Shown here in pieces: positions 18,204-27,120 of a DNA stretch of 64,000 nt (positions within the stretch are counted from its first letter, which is position 1; each line of letters begins with the position of its first letter). This DNA comes from an uncultured Bacteroidota bacterium (GTDB taxonomy: Bacteria; Bacteroidota; Bacteroidia; B-17B0; Aurantibacillaceae). The translations under genes and the position numbers were made by a program. The notes under the pieces are model-generated. The model saw only the letters and a program-made list of their open reading frames with translations, was not told the DNA's origin and did not search any database. The stretch covers positions 62,001 through 126,000 of the forward strand of contig CAILKE010000023.1 in assembly GCA_903834765.1 (NCBI GenBank). The letters run 5' to 3'.

Positions 18204-21065
18204 TTATGCGTTCACTTCTGCTTCCATGTATGATTCAATTGGAGCACAAGAGCATACTAAATTTCTATCACCATAAGCGCTATCAATTTTCGCAACACTA
18301 GGCCAAAATTTATTATCACGTATCCAAGCTAAAGGATATGCTGCTTTTTGACGAGTATAAGATTTTGTCCAATTATCAGCTAAAACTAACTTACAGGTGT
18401 GAGGTGCATTTTTAATGACGTTATCTGCCTTATCAAATTTAGCGTCTTCAATTTCTTTTATTTCTTTACGAATAGAAATCATCGCTTCACAAAAACGATC
18501 TAACTCAGCTTTTGATTCTGATTCTGTTGGTTCGATCATTAAGGTATCATGCACTGGGAAAGCAACTGTTGGCGCATGGAAACCATAGTCCATTAATCGT
18601 TTTGCTATATCTCCTACTTCTACTCCAGATGTTGCTTTAAATGCATTACAATCTAATATCATTTCGTGTGCACAACGCCCATTTTTACCAGTATATAAAA
18701 TTTTATAATGCTCTTCTAAAATTGCTTTCATGTAGTTTGCATTTAAAATAGCAGTTTCAGTTGCTTGTTTTAAGCCATCAAAACCTAACATTTTAATGTA
18801 ACCATATGAAATTAACAAAATTAACGCACTACCAAATGGTGCTGAAGAAACAGCGGTAATGCCTTTATCTCCGCCAGTATTTACAATGGTGTGAGAAGGC
18901 AAAAAGGGCACTAATTTTTCTACTACGCCGATTGGTCCCATGCCAGGACCACCGCCACCGTGAGGAATAGCAAATGTTTTATGTAAGTTTAAGTGACACA
19001 CGTCAGCACCAATATTTCCTGGCGATGTTAAGCCAACTTGAGCATTCATATTTGCACCATCCATATATACTAAGCCACCGTTATCATGAATCATCTTTGT
19101 AATTTCAGTAATAGACTCTTCGTAAACTCCATGCGTAGAAGGATAAGTAACCATTAAACAAGATAGATTATCTTTATGTTCTTCTGCTTTTGTTCTCAAA
19201 TCAACTAAATCAATATTTCCTTTATCGTCACATTTCGAAATGATGATTTTCATACCAGCCATTGCTGCACTTGCAGGATTAGTACCATGTGCAGAAGAAG
19301 GGATAATAGCAACATTACGGTGTGGATTTCCTTGAGCAATATGGTAAGCGCGTATAACCATTAAGCCAGCATATTCGCCTTGTGCGCCAGAGTTTGGTTG
19401 AAAGCTCATACGAGCAAACCCTGTAATTTCAGATAAATCTTTGTTTAATTGCTCGATTAATTCAGCATAACCTTGAGCTTGATTAACTGGTACAAAAGGG
19501 TGAATGTTAGCAAACTCAGGCCAAGTTATTGGTAATAACTCTGAGGCTGCATTTAACTTCATAGTACAAGAGCCTAAAGCAATCATCGAATGAACTAACG
19601 ATAAATCTTTATTCTCTAAACGTTTGATATAACGCATCATTTCGCTTTCGCTATGATAGCTGTTAAATACAGGATGTGTTAAGAAAGCAGATTGACGGTT
19701 GTTAGTTGATGATTGAATAATAGTAGATTGTTGAACTGTAATTGTAGAGTGTTGAATCCCAAAACAAGCTAAAATATCTAACAGATCTTGTTCTTCAACG
19801 GTTTGATCTAAACTGATACCGATATGTTTATCATCAATTTTTCTGAAATTTATTTCTTTCGATTCAGCTACAGAAATTATTTTATTTGCATCACATTCAA
19901 CAACAATCGTATCAAAAAATAATTTTGTTTGAACATTAACTCCTGCTTTTTTTAATTCAGTAGCTAATAGGTTAGTAGCATTATGCACACCTATTGCAAT
20001 TGCTTTAATACCTTTTTGTCCATGATATACCGCGTACATACTAGCCATAATAGCTAATAAGGCCTGTGCTGTACAAATGTTTGATGTTGCTTTATCACGT
20101 TTAATGTGTTGTTCACGTGTTTGTAAAGCCATACGCAACGCAGGATTTCCTTCAGCATCAATTGATACACCAATAATACGACCTGGTATTGCACGTTTGT
20201 AATCTTCCTTACAAGCAAAAAATGCAGCATGTGGCCCGCCGTAACCTAACGGTACACCAAAACGTTGAGAGTTACCTACAACACAATCTGCACCCCATTC
20301 GCCAGGAGGTGTTAATAATGCTAGAGCTAATAAATCTGTAGCGATTACAACTTGTATATCTTTTGATTTAGCTGAACTTACAAAAGCCTTGTAATCATTA
20401 GCTTCTCCATTGATATCAGGATATTGGATCAATGCCCCAAAATACGAATCGTCTAAGGAAACAGTATTTGCATCTCCTATCACTAATTCTATTCCGTAAG
20501 GCACAGCGCGGGTTTTAACTACATCAATGGTTTGAGGAAATACAGTTTTACTGATGAAAAATTTAATAGCATTATTTTTTACTTTGTCTTTACTTCTGCT
20601 ACTATAAAACATAAATAGCGCTTCTGCTGAAGCAGTAGATTCATCCAGCAAACTCGCATTAGCAAGTGGCATAGCCGTTAAATCCATGACCATTGTTTGG
20701 AAATTTAAAATGGCTTCTAATCTTCCTTGCGCAATTTCTGCTTGATAAGGTGTATAAGCTGTGTACCAGCCTGGATTTTCTAATACATTACGTTGAATAA
20801 CAGCCGGCAAAATAGAATTATAATATCCTAGACCTATGTAAGAACGAAATACTTTGTTTTTTTTACCAAGCGCTTTTAAATGCTTAGAGTATTGAAACTC
20901 ACTCATAGCAGCAGAAACAGCCAATGGTTGGTTTAAACGAATACCGCTTGGAACTGTTTGGTTAATTAATTCATCTACCGAAGAAACGCCAACTTTAGCA
21001 AGCATTTGTTTGATTTCATTTTCACGAGGGCCATTGTGGCGAGACACAAATTTATCTGTAGTCAT
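18204..21065 (-). CDS. gcvP: Glycine dehydrogenase (decarboxylating), P-protein
   Basis: 953 residues, the expected length for the fused (homodimeric) P-protein. It opens with FVSRHNGPRENEIKQML and has two aminotransferase-like halves. The PLP-binding lysine lies in HLNLHKTFAIPHGGGGPGMG near residue 695. The enzyme decarboxylates glycine and passes the aminomethyl group to the lipoyl H-protein of the glycine cleavage system. The partner genes gcvT and gcvH are not in the window. Residues ~440-460 (ITVQQSTIIQSSTNNRQ) form a low-complexity insert between the halves. A promoter element lies about 20 bases upstream of the start. Confidence 0.97.
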   Translation of the reverse strand: MTTDKFVSRHNGPRENEIKQMLAKVGVSSVDELINQTVPSGIRLNQPLAVSAAMSEFQYSKHLKALGKKNKVFRSYIGLGYYNSILPAVIQRNVLENPGWYTAYTPYQAEIAQGRLEAILNFQTMVMDLTAMPLANASLLDESTASAEALFMFYSSRSKDKVKNNAIKFFISKTVFPQTIDVVKTRAVPYGIELVIGDANTVSLDDSYFGALIQYPDINGEANDYKAFVSSAKSKDIQVVIATDLLALALLTPPGEWGADCVVGNSQRFGVPLGYGGPHAAFFACKEDYKRAIPGRIIGVSIDAEGNPALRMALQTREQHIKRDKATSNICTAQALLAIMASMYAVYHGQKGIKAIAIGVHNATNLLATELKKAGVNVQTKLFFDTIVVECDANKIISVAESKEINFRKIDDKHIGISLDQTVEEQDLLDILACFGIQHSTITVQQSTIIQSSTNNRQSAFLTHPVFNSYHSESEMMRYIKRLENKDLSLVHSMIALGSCTMKLNAASELLPITWPEFANIHPFVPVNQAQGYAELIEQLNKDLSEITGFARMSFQPNSGAQGEYAGLMVIRAYHIAQGNPHRNVAIIPSSAHGTNPASAAMAGMKIIISKCDDKGNIDLVDLRTKAEEHKDNLSCLMVTYPSTHGVYEESITEITKMIHDNGGLVYMDGANMNAQVGLTSPGNIGADVCHLNLHKTFAIPHGGGGPGMGPIGVVEKLVPFLPSHTIVNTGGDKGITAVSSAPFGSALILLISYGYIKMLGFDGLKQATETAILNANYMKAILEEHYKILYTGKNGRCAHEMILDCNAFKATSGVEVGDIAKRLMDYGFHAPTVAFPVHDTLMIEPTESESKAELDRFCEAMISIRKEIKEIEDAKFDKADNVIKNAPHTCKLVLADNWTKSYTRQKAAYPLAWIRDNKFWPSVAKIDSAYGDRNLVCSCAPIESYMEAEVNA

Positions 21066-21085
21066 AGTAAGTTTTTTAGAGAACC

Positions 21086-21115
21086 CAAATTTAAAGAAAT
21101 TAGGCTTATTACATA
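21086..21115 (-). promoter_or_regulatory. Promoter of gcvP
   Basis: On the minus strand TAAATTTG (21093 down to 21086) matches TAnnTTTG exactly, and TATG at 21115-21112 stands in for the TTTG -33 element with an 18-base gap. The start codon is 20 bases downstream, so the leader is short. Confidence 0.5.
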
Positions 21116-21251
21116 ACGTAATTTTTGAACAGTTGTTTATAAATGCCTTAATTTTCTTTTAAAACAGACTATTAAAAGAAAATTAATTTTATATTTATAC
21201 CATTCATTTATAGTAAAAGTAGACGATTAAATTATTCAATTTCTCAAAACT

Positions 21252-21902
21252 ATGGTACATATATTATCTGAACAAAATTCTATTTTTAATCAATATGTTG
21301 CCGAATTACGCGATGTTACTATTCAACAAGATAGAATGCGCTTTCGCCGAAATTTAGAACGCATGGGCGAAATTATGGGTTATGAAATTTCTAAAACATT
21401 AACCTATCAAACTAAAGAAACGACGACTCCTTTAGGAATCGCCGAAACTAGCCATTTAATTGAACAGCCTGTTATTGCAACCATCTTACGTGCTGGACTA
21501 CCTATGCATTTAGGTGTTTTGAACTATTTTGACAGAGCTGAAAATGCCTTTATTTCGGCTTATAGAAGACATCATAAGGATAATACCTTTGATATACATG
21601 TTGAGTATGTTTCTAGCCCAAGTATAGACAATAAAGTGGTTATTTTATGTGATCCTATGATTGCAACCGGAGGCTCTATAGTGTTAGCATTTAAAGCGCT
21701 ATTAGCAAAAGGAACTCCCAAACACACACATATTATTTCTGCAATTAGTAGCCGACAAGGAATTGATTATGTGAGAGCCAATATGCCGACGAGAGATTTC
21801 ACAATTTGGTGTGGCGCTGTAGACGAAGAGTTAACTGCTCATTCATACATTGTACCAGGACTTGGAGATGCTGGTGATTTAGCGTTTGGTACAAAAATTT
21901 AA
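21252..21902 (+). CDS. upp: Uracil phosphoribosyltransferase
   Basis: 216 residues, the usual size. Conserved stretches include TILRAGLPMHLGVLNYFD and the PRPP-binding loop VVILCDPMIATGGS. The end is the uracil-binding region (IVPGLGDAGDLAFGT), characteristic of UPRT. The enzyme converts uracil and PRPP to UMP in the pyrimidine salvage pathway, in the cytoplasm. It is divergent from gcvP, and the next gene, a small membrane protein, follows after 38 bases and may be co-transcribed. Confidence 0.96.
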   Translation: MVHILSEQNSIFNQYVAELRDVTIQQDRMRFRRNLERMGEIMGYEISKTLTYQTKETTTPLGIAETSHLIEQPVIATILRAGLPMHLGVLNYFDRAENAFISAYRRHHKDNTFDIHVEYVSSPSIDNKVVILCDPMIATGGSIVLAFKALLAKGTPKHTHIISAISSRQGIDYVRANMPTRDFTIWCGAVDEELTAHSYIVPGLGDAGDLAFGTKI

Positions 21903-21940
21903 ACTAACCATAAAACTATTTCTTTAAAGGACTAAATATA

Positions 21941-22405
21941 TTGGAAATAGGCAGATACATATCCGTTTTTTTAGCTTGCACCTTTTTCTTCTCTAAAATA
22001 GGGATGCCTGCGGCTGTTTACGCTTTTGATTATAATTACCTTCAATGTATTTTAACAAGTTGCGCAGGCGCTATTTTTAGTACCATTGTTTTTACATATT
22101 TAAGCGATGGAATTATTAAATGGTGGAATAAATTAAAAGAAAAATTGATAACAAAAAAAGGTCCTAAAAAACATTTTACTAAATCGAACCGACGTATTAT
22201 CAAAATAAAAAATCGCTTTGGATTGATTGGTATTGCCGCTTTAACCCCTATTTTACTATCCATTCCACTTGGTGCATTTTTAGCGGAGCGTTTTTTTAAA
22301 GACAAAAAGAAAGTGATCATCTATATTTCCATCGCCACTGTGTTTTGGAGTAATGCCTTGTATTTTATTTTTTTATTAGCCTATAAGGGTTATAAAGCAT
22401 TTTAA
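21941..22405 (+). CDS. Small membrane protein, possibly of the small multidrug export family
   Basis: 154 residues with about four hydrophobic segments: residues 5-25, 34-55, 95-118 (IGIAALTPILLSIPLGAFLA) and 125-148. A basic cytoplasmic stretch lies in the middle (residues 62-90, rich in Lys). The segment with TPILLSIPLGAF resembles the putative small multidrug export family, but I hold that lightly. The start is TTG at 21941, preceded by AAAGGA at 21926-21931 at a good ribosome-binding distance; no ATG fits the frame. It follows upp by 38 bases. Confidence 0.7.
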   Translation: MEIGRYISVFLACTFFFSKIGMPAAVYAFDYNYLQCILTSCAGAIFSTIVFTYLSDGIIKWWNKLKEKLITKKGPKKHFTKSNRRIIKIKNRFGLIGIAALTPILLSIPLGAFLAERFFKDKKKVIIYISIATVFWSNALYFIFLLAYKGYKAF

Positions 22406-22428
22406 AAAATTAAAACGAGACTCATAAA

Positions 22429-22445
22429 AAAACGATTTTCGTTTT
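22429..22445. terminator. Small bidirectional hairpin between convergent genes
   Basis: AAAACG pairs with CGTTTT around a five-base loop, with A- and T-runs on the flanks. It lies between the 154-residue membrane protein gene and the 3' end of valS and could end transcription in both directions, though the stem is short. Confidence 0.45.
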
Positions 22446-22450
22446 ATCAA

Positions 22451-25114
22451 TTAATTCAAAATAGCTAGTTGCTCTTCAATGGCTTTGATTTTGGATAAGG
22501 CATCACTTTCTTTCTTACGCTCAGCAGCAATTACTTCAGGCTTAGCATTAGCAACAAATTTTTCGTTACTCAATTTTACTAATACTGATTTTAAAAAGCC
22601 TTGGTTATATTCTAATTCTTTTGATAAGCGTTCTTTTTCTTCTTCAGGATTAATGTTACTTCCCATCGGCACATAAAACTCTGTTGATTTTACCATGAAC
22701 GATAACGCTCCTTCTACTTTGTCTATCGTGTAAGAAAGAGAAGATAAGTTAGCAAGCTTACTAACAATGTCATCAAAGTATGAGTGTTGCACTTCTGATT
22801 TTTCAATCAATGCTAATTTTTCTTTTGGTGAAATTTGTTTTTGTTGACGAATATTTCTAACCGCAGCAATCACTTCTTTACATACTTCAAATTCTGCTAA
22901 TTGCTTACTTTCCAGTGTTTTCAATTGTTTCGGCCATTCTGCAACAATAATGCAATCTTTTGCAGAACGCTCTTTGGTTAAATGCCAAATTTCTTCGGTA
23001 ATAAACGGCATCCATGGATGCATAATTTTCAATAGAGATTCTAAGAAATTAATAGTGGCGTCAAGTGTTGCTTTATCAATCGGTTGTGCTTTACCATCAA
23101 TAAAATCAGGCTTAATTGCCTCCAAATACCAAGCACAAAAATCATCCCATACTAATTTATAAGTGGTCATCAAAGCATCGCTCATTCTGTACTTAGAATA
23201 ATGATCATTGATGATTTCTAATTGTTCTGATAATTTTTGCTCGAACCATGTAATAGCTGTTTTTTGCGCAGAAGACTGTTGCATCTCGACTCCGCTCGAC
23301 GTGACAGTAGCTACCTCAAAACCTTGTATCAAACGGAAAGCATTCCATACTTTATTAGCAAAATTTCTTCCTTGCTCGCAATAACTTTCATCAAACATTA
23401 AATCGTTACCAGCAGGAGAACATAACAACATGCCTACACGAACGCCATCAGCACCATACTTAGTTATTAAATCTAAAGGGTCAGGAGAATTACCTAAACT
23501 CTTACTCATTTTACGACCTAATTTATCGCGAACAATACCCGTCAGGTAAACATTACTAAAAGGTTTTTCGCTCATCCATTCGTAACCAGCAATAGCCATT
23601 CGTGCTACCCAAAAAAATAAAATTTCGGGTGCAGTTACTAGATCATTGGTTGGATAATAATATTTTAAATCAGCATTAGCGTTTTCTTTTCCATTTCTAA
23701 TTACGCTTGCATCAAATACCGTGATTGGCCATAACCATGAGGAAAACCAGGTATCTAATACATCTTCATCTTGCTTTACGCTACTAATTTCTAATTTATC
23801 ATTTAAAATTTTTAATTTTTCAACAGCTTCTTCTTTTGTTTTTGTAATCACTGTATTTCCTTGATTATCATACCAAGCAGGTATTCGCTGTCCCCACCAT
23901 AACTGACGGCTAATGCACCAATCGTGTACATTTTCCATCCAGTGTTTATAGGTATTAATAAACTTGTCTGGAATTAATTTAATTTCTCCATTCACTAAAT
24001 TATCTAATGCCGGTTTACTAATGGTATCCATTTTCAAAAACCACTGCATACTCAAACGTGGCTCTATCACCGAATTTGTGCGCTCACTGTAACCAACTTT
24101 GTTTTTAATATCTTCAACTTTTACAACTAAGCCTTGCTCCGTTAAATCTTTAATAATTTGTTTACGGCACGCAAAACGGTCCATTCCAACGTATGCTCCT
24201 GCGGCTTCAGAAATTTTTCCTGCTTGAGTTAATACATCTATCGTTTGTAATTTATGTTTTTGTCCTAAATTAAAATCATTAATATCGTGTGCTGGCGTTA
24301 CTTTTAAGGTTCCTGTTCCAAATTCTTTATCAACGTATTCGTCAAAAATAATTGGTACTACACGATTTACAATTGGAACAATAACGCTTTTGTCTTTTAA
24401 ATGGGCATAACGCTCATCCGATGGATTAACACATACTGCCGTATCTCCCATTATGGTTTCAGGTCGAGTTGTAGCAATGGTGATAAATTCTTGAGAGCCT
24501 TCTATTTTGTAATTTACATATACTAATTTACTTTGAGCTTCTTTATGAATTACCTCTTCATCACTTACGGCAGTTAAGCCTTCAGGATCCCAGTTTACCA
24601 TTCGAACACCACGATATATCTGTCCTTTATTATATAAATCAATAAATACATCAATCACAGCTTCACTCATATCTTCTTGCATGGTAAAACGTGTTCTGTC
24701 CCAATCACAGCTCGCACCAAGCTTTTTAAGCTGCTCTAAAATAATTCCACCATATTTTTCTTTCCAATTCCATGCATGTTTTAAGAAATCTTCTCGGGTT
24801 AAATCCGCTTTATGAATTCCTTGTTCTTTTAACAAAGCTACAACTTTGGCTTCAGTTGCAATACTAGCATGATCTGTTCCTGGAACCCAACAAGCATTAA
24901 AGCCTAGCATTCGTGCACGGCGTATCAATACATCTTGTATGGTATTATTAAGCATGTGGCCCATGTGAAGCACGCCTGTAACATTTGGCGGCGGTATCAC
25001 AATGGTATAAGGTTCTCTGTGATCTGGCGTAGATTTAAAGAATTTATTATCTAGCCAGTATTGGTACCAAGTTTCCTCTGCTTGTGCCGAATTATATGTT
25101 TTTGAAATTTCCAT
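22451..25114 (-). CDS. valS: Valyl-tRNA synthetase
   Basis: 887 residues. The class I signatures are present: HMGH at residues 50-53 within PPPNVTGVLHMGHM, and KMSKS near 533 in GRKMSKSLGNS. The CP1 editing domain lies between them (TTRPETIMGDTAVCVNP), and a C-terminal anticodon-binding domain and coiled-coil arm follow. The enzyme charges tRNA-Val and hydrolyses mischarged Thr-tRNA-Val. Residues ~601-615 (TVTSSGVEMQQSS), in the linker after the catalytic core, are encoded by a 25-bp dispersed repeat (23281-23305) that also occurs outside genes in this window. The frame is intact, so the enzyme is presumably functional. Confidence 0.97.
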   Translation of the reverse strand: MEISKTYNSAQAEETWYQYWLDNKFFKSTPDHREPYTIVIPPPNVTGVLHMGHMLNNTIQDVLIRRARMLGFNACWVPGTDHASIATEAKVVALLKEQGIHKADLTREDFLKHAWNWKEKYGGIILEQLKKLGASCDWDRTRFTMQEDMSEAVIDVFIDLYNKGQIYRGVRMVNWDPEGLTAVSDEEVIHKEAQSKLVYVNYKIEGSQEFITIATTRPETIMGDTAVCVNPSDERYAHLKDKSVIVPIVNRVVPIIFDEYVDKEFGTGTLKVTPAHDINDFNLGQKHKLQTIDVLTQAGKISEAAGAYVGMDRFACRKQIIKDLTEQGLVVKVEDIKNKVGYSERTNSVIEPRLSMQWFLKMDTISKPALDNLVNGEIKLIPDKFINTYKHWMENVHDWCISRQLWWGQRIPAWYDNQGNTVITKTKEEAVEKLKILNDKLEISSVKQDEDVLDTWFSSWLWPITVFDASVIRNGKENANADLKYYYPTNDLVTAPEILFFWVARMAIAGYEWMSEKPFSNVYLTGIVRDKLGRKMSKSLGNSPDPLDLITKYGADGVRVGMLLCSPAGNDLMFDESYCEQGRNFANKVWNAFRLIQGFEVATVTSSGVEMQQSSAQKTAITWFEQKLSEQLEIINDHYSKYRMSDALMTTYKLVWDDFCAWYLEAIKPDFIDGKAQPIDKATLDATINFLESLLKIMHPWMPFITEEIWHLTKERSAKDCIIVAEWPKQLKTLESKQLAEFEVCKEVIAAVRNIRQQKQISPKEKLALIEKSEVQHSYFDDIVSKLANLSSLSYTIDKVEGALSFMVKSTEFYVPMGSNINPEEEKERLSKELEYNQGFLKSVLVKLSNEKFVANAKPEVIAAERKKESDALSKIKAIEEQLAILN
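23281..23305 (-). repeat. 25-bp dispersed repeat copy inside valS
   Basis: On the minus strand this matches 23 of 25 bases of the intergenic copy at 54041-54065, including a shared TCGAGCGxAGTCGAGATGC core. A third, diverged copy is at 31043-31067. The copy is in frame and adds no stop to valS. Confidence 0.75.
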
Positions 25115-25208
25115 CGTAATTATTGCTAATCTCTAAATTTTGTTAAATTTGACAAAAATAATCATACTAAACCATAGTGTTACTATCTTTATGGCACGAT
25201 ATTAGAAT

Positions 25209-25216
25209 TATTTTTG
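25209..25216 (+). promoter_or_regulatory. Promoter -7 element of the first DUF1573 gene
   Basis: TATTTTTG matches TAnnTTTG exactly, 38 bases upstream of the ATG at 25255. No clear TTG -33 partner is seen. Confidence 0.4.
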
Positions 25217-25254
25217 AAACTAAAAAAAATACAAACAATATAAATTAAATACAA

Positions 25255-25761
25255 ATGAAAAAATTAGTCTTCACCTTAGGAATGTTCGCTTCATTAAGCA
25301 CTTTAACATTTGCACAAGAAACTCATAAAGCTGATGATGGCCATGGACATGTTACTCCGGTTACAACACCTTCATTAGCACCTGCAAGTACTGCAGATAT
25401 TAAATTGGATAAAATGGTTCATGATTATGGTAATATTATGCAAGGCGATAACGGAGAGTGTACTTTCAAATTTAAAAATACTGGCAAAGAGCCATTAATT
25501 ATTACAATGTGTCAAGGTTCTTGTGGCTGTACAGTTCCTCAATGTCCGAAAGATCCAATTTTGCCGGGCAAATCAGGTGAGATTAAAGTAAAATACGATT
25601 CAAACCGAGTTGGCCCAATCAGCAAATCAGTTACCATTCAATCAAACGCAAAATCTGGAACCCAAACTATTCAAATTAAAGGAAACATTTCTGCTAAACC
25701 AGTAGAAGAAGCTTTCCCTCAAAACAAACCGTCTCAAGGAGCTCCATTAGAGAAAAAATAA
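25255..25761 (+). CDS. DUF1573 exported protein (first of three)
   Basis: 168 residues. A signal peptide (VFTLGMFASLSTLTFAQ) is followed by a short His-rich stretch (HKADDGHGHVTP) and a DUF1573 Ig-like domain at residues ~55-150. The typical motifs are DYGNIMQGDNGECTFKFKN, a cysteine cluster in CQGSCGCTVPQCPKDPILPG, and SNAKSGTQTIQIKG. DUF1573 proteins are exported, abundant in Bacteroidota and of unknown function; the Cys residues may form disulfides or bind metal. It starts a tandem of three paralogues and is separated from the second by 27 bases. Confidence 0.88.
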   Translation: MKKLVFTLGMFASLSTLTFAQETHKADDGHGHVTPVTTPSLAPASTADIKLDKMVHDYGNIMQGDNGECTFKFKNTGKEPLIITMCQGSCGCTVPQCPKDPILPGKSGEIKVKYDSNRVGPISKSVTIQSNAKSGTQTIQIKGNISAKPVEEAFPQNKPSQGAPLEKK

Positions 25762-25788
25762 TAACTACAATTTCAAATATATAAAACA

Positions 25789-26235
25789 ATGAAAAAAGTA
25801 TTAGCAATAGCTGCATTATTCTTTACAATAGGATTTGCAAACGCACAAGAATCAACAGTGCCATCAGTTGACCCAAATGCACCTGAAATTAAATTTGAAA
25901 CTGAAGTTTTAGATTATGGAACAGTTAAATTTGATGCCAATGGTGTGCGTGAATTTAAAGTTAAAAATGTAGGTAAATCTCCATTAACAATTACTAATGT
26001 TCAAGGACAGTGTGGTTGTACTTCAACAACGATTGATGGCAAACCAGGTTGGCCTCAAGAACCAATTTTACCGGGTAAATCAGCATCTATACGTGTAAAA
26101 TATGATACTAAACGCCCTGGACCTTTTGAGAAAAACGTAACAGTTACATCTAACTCAAAATTATCAAGCGTGGTAGTGAAAATTAAAGGAGTTGTAGAAG
26201 CTGCTCCTGTTACTCCAACAACAGATGGTAAGTAA
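25789..26235 (+). CDS. DUF1573 exported protein (second of three)
   Basis: 148 residues: a signal peptide (VLAIAALFFTIGFANAQ) and one DUF1573 domain. Its motifs parallel those of the first copy (LDYGTVKFDANGVREFKVKN, QGQCGCTSTTIDGKPGWPQ, SNSKLSSVVVKIKG). The Cys pattern is reduced to CGC, with WPQEPILPG after it. A tail of Ala, Pro and Thr ends the protein. It is probably co-transcribed with the first copy. A strong intrinsic terminator begins 20 bases after its stop codon. Confidence 0.88.
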   Translation: MKKVLAIAALFFTIGFANAQESTVPSVDPNAPEIKFETEVLDYGTVKFDANGVREFKVKNVGKSPLTITNVQGQCGCTSTTIDGKPGWPQEPILPGKSASIRVKYDTKRPGPFEKNVTVTSNSKLSSVVVKIKGVVEAAPVTPTTDGK

Positions 26236-26635
26236 TTTAAATAAATTATATTTTAAAAACCTCTCGGTAACACGAGAGGTTTTTTGTTTATGTCTATTAG
26301 TAATTCAGTTTGTTTCTTATTCTCAAGCTCATTTAAAAGTAGCGGATGCTAAAAAGAGTTTCGGCTTTGTGAAGAAGGGCGAAGTAGTTAAACTTAGTTA
26401 CACGTTTACCAATATTGGTAATCAACCCCTGCTAATAACGGATGCTAAAATTGAGTGTTCCTGCACGACAGTTGATTTTCCTAAGCAGCCAATCATACCT
26501 AATCAAACATCTACGATGACAGTCAGTTTTGATACCAAAAGCGTTTACGACAGGCAAGATCGAACGGTGGAAATTATTTCTAATGCTAAAAATAGTATAC
26601 AGAAAATTAGATTTAAAGGAGTAGTAATGAAATAA
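26225..26635 (+). CDS. DUF1573 exported protein (third of three)
   Basis: 136 residues. The DUF1573 domain fills residues ~40-135 (KKSFGFVKKGEVVKLSYTF, ECSCTTVDFPKQPIIPNQT, SNAKNSIQKIRFKG). The hydrophobic export signal (VFCLCLLVIQFVSYSQ) begins only at about residue 19. The ATG at 26225 overlaps the end of the second copy by 11 bases and is the only standard start in frame. An intrinsic terminator hairpin (26255-26284) lies inside the first codons, so either the true start is a non-standard codon downstream or the gene depends on read-through. It is more diverged than the first two copies. Confidence 0.75.
   Translation: MVSNLNKLYFKNLSVTREVFCLCLLVIQFVSYSQAHLKVADAKKSFGFVKKGEVVKLSYTFTNIGNQPLLITDAKIECSCTTVDFPKQPIIPNQTSTMTVSFDTKSVYDRQDRTVEIISNAKNSIQKIRFKGVVMK
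26255..26286 (+). terminator. Strong intrinsic terminator after the second DUF1573 gene
   Basis: AAAAACCTCTCG (26255-26266) pairs with CGAGAGGTTTTT (26273-26284) as a perfect 12-bp stem with a six-base loop, and T-residues follow. This is the best-formed terminator in the left half of the window. It lies inside the reading frame of the third DUF1573 gene. Confidence 0.85.
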
Positions 26636-26689
26636 GATTTATGTATTTATACCATAGATTTTATTTATTAATTATACATTTGAGAAATC

Positions 26690-27115
26690 ATGCTTACTAT
26701 TCGATTAGATATTTCTTCCATTGAACTTCATCAAAAAGCTGCAGAGCAACTACTTGTATTTGCTAAAGCTGAAAAAATATTTTTGTTCGATTCACCAATG
26801 GGGTCTGGAAAAACAACGTTCATTAAATCATTAAGTACTTATTTAGGAGTGACAGATTCGATGAGCAGTCCTACCTATGGAATCGTAAATGAATATTTTA
26901 CGAACGCAGCTTTTAATGTTTTTCATTTTGATTTATATCGTTTAAATCATAGCGAAGAATTATTTGATTTAGGCTTTGAAGAATATATTTCAGGAAATGA
27001 TTATGTTTTTATTGAATGGCCAGAGTTGGCATTGACTTTTATCAATTCGTACATTCTAGTTAAAATTGAGGTGAATAATAATAATCGTTATCTTTGCGCC
27101 GAAATAATTAAATAA
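26690..27115 (+). CDS. tsaE: tRNA threonylcarbamoyladenosine biosynthesis ATPase TsaE
   Basis: 141 residues, a typical length. Walker A is SPMGSGKTTF (residues 35-44), followed by the conserved SSPTYGIVNEY and HFDLYRL, and then FIEWPE near 108-113. TsaE is the ATPase that works with TsaB and TsaD in making t6A at position 37 of ANN-decoding tRNAs; those partners are not in the window. A TACATTTG sequence (26675-26682) ends only seven bases before the ATG. If it is the promoter, the transcript would be nearly leaderless. The next gene follows after five bases but has its own promoter inside the end of tsaE. Confidence 0.95.
   Translation: MLTIRLDISSIELHQKAAEQLLVFAKAEKIFLFDSPMGSGKTTFIKSLSTYLGVTDSMSSPTYGIVNEYFTNAAFNVFHFDLYRLNHSEELFDLGFEEYISGNDYVFIEWPELALTFINSYILVKIEVNNNNRYLCAEIIK
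27066..27096 (+). promoter_or_regulatory. Promoter inside the 3' end of tsaE
   Basis: TTG at 27066-27068, a 20-base gap and TATCTTTG at 27089-27096 form a textbook Bacteroidota promoter. Transcription would start near 27103, a short distance before the ATG at 27121, so the barrel-protein gene can be expressed independently of tsaE. Confidence 0.65.
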
Positions 27116-27120
27116 ACAGC

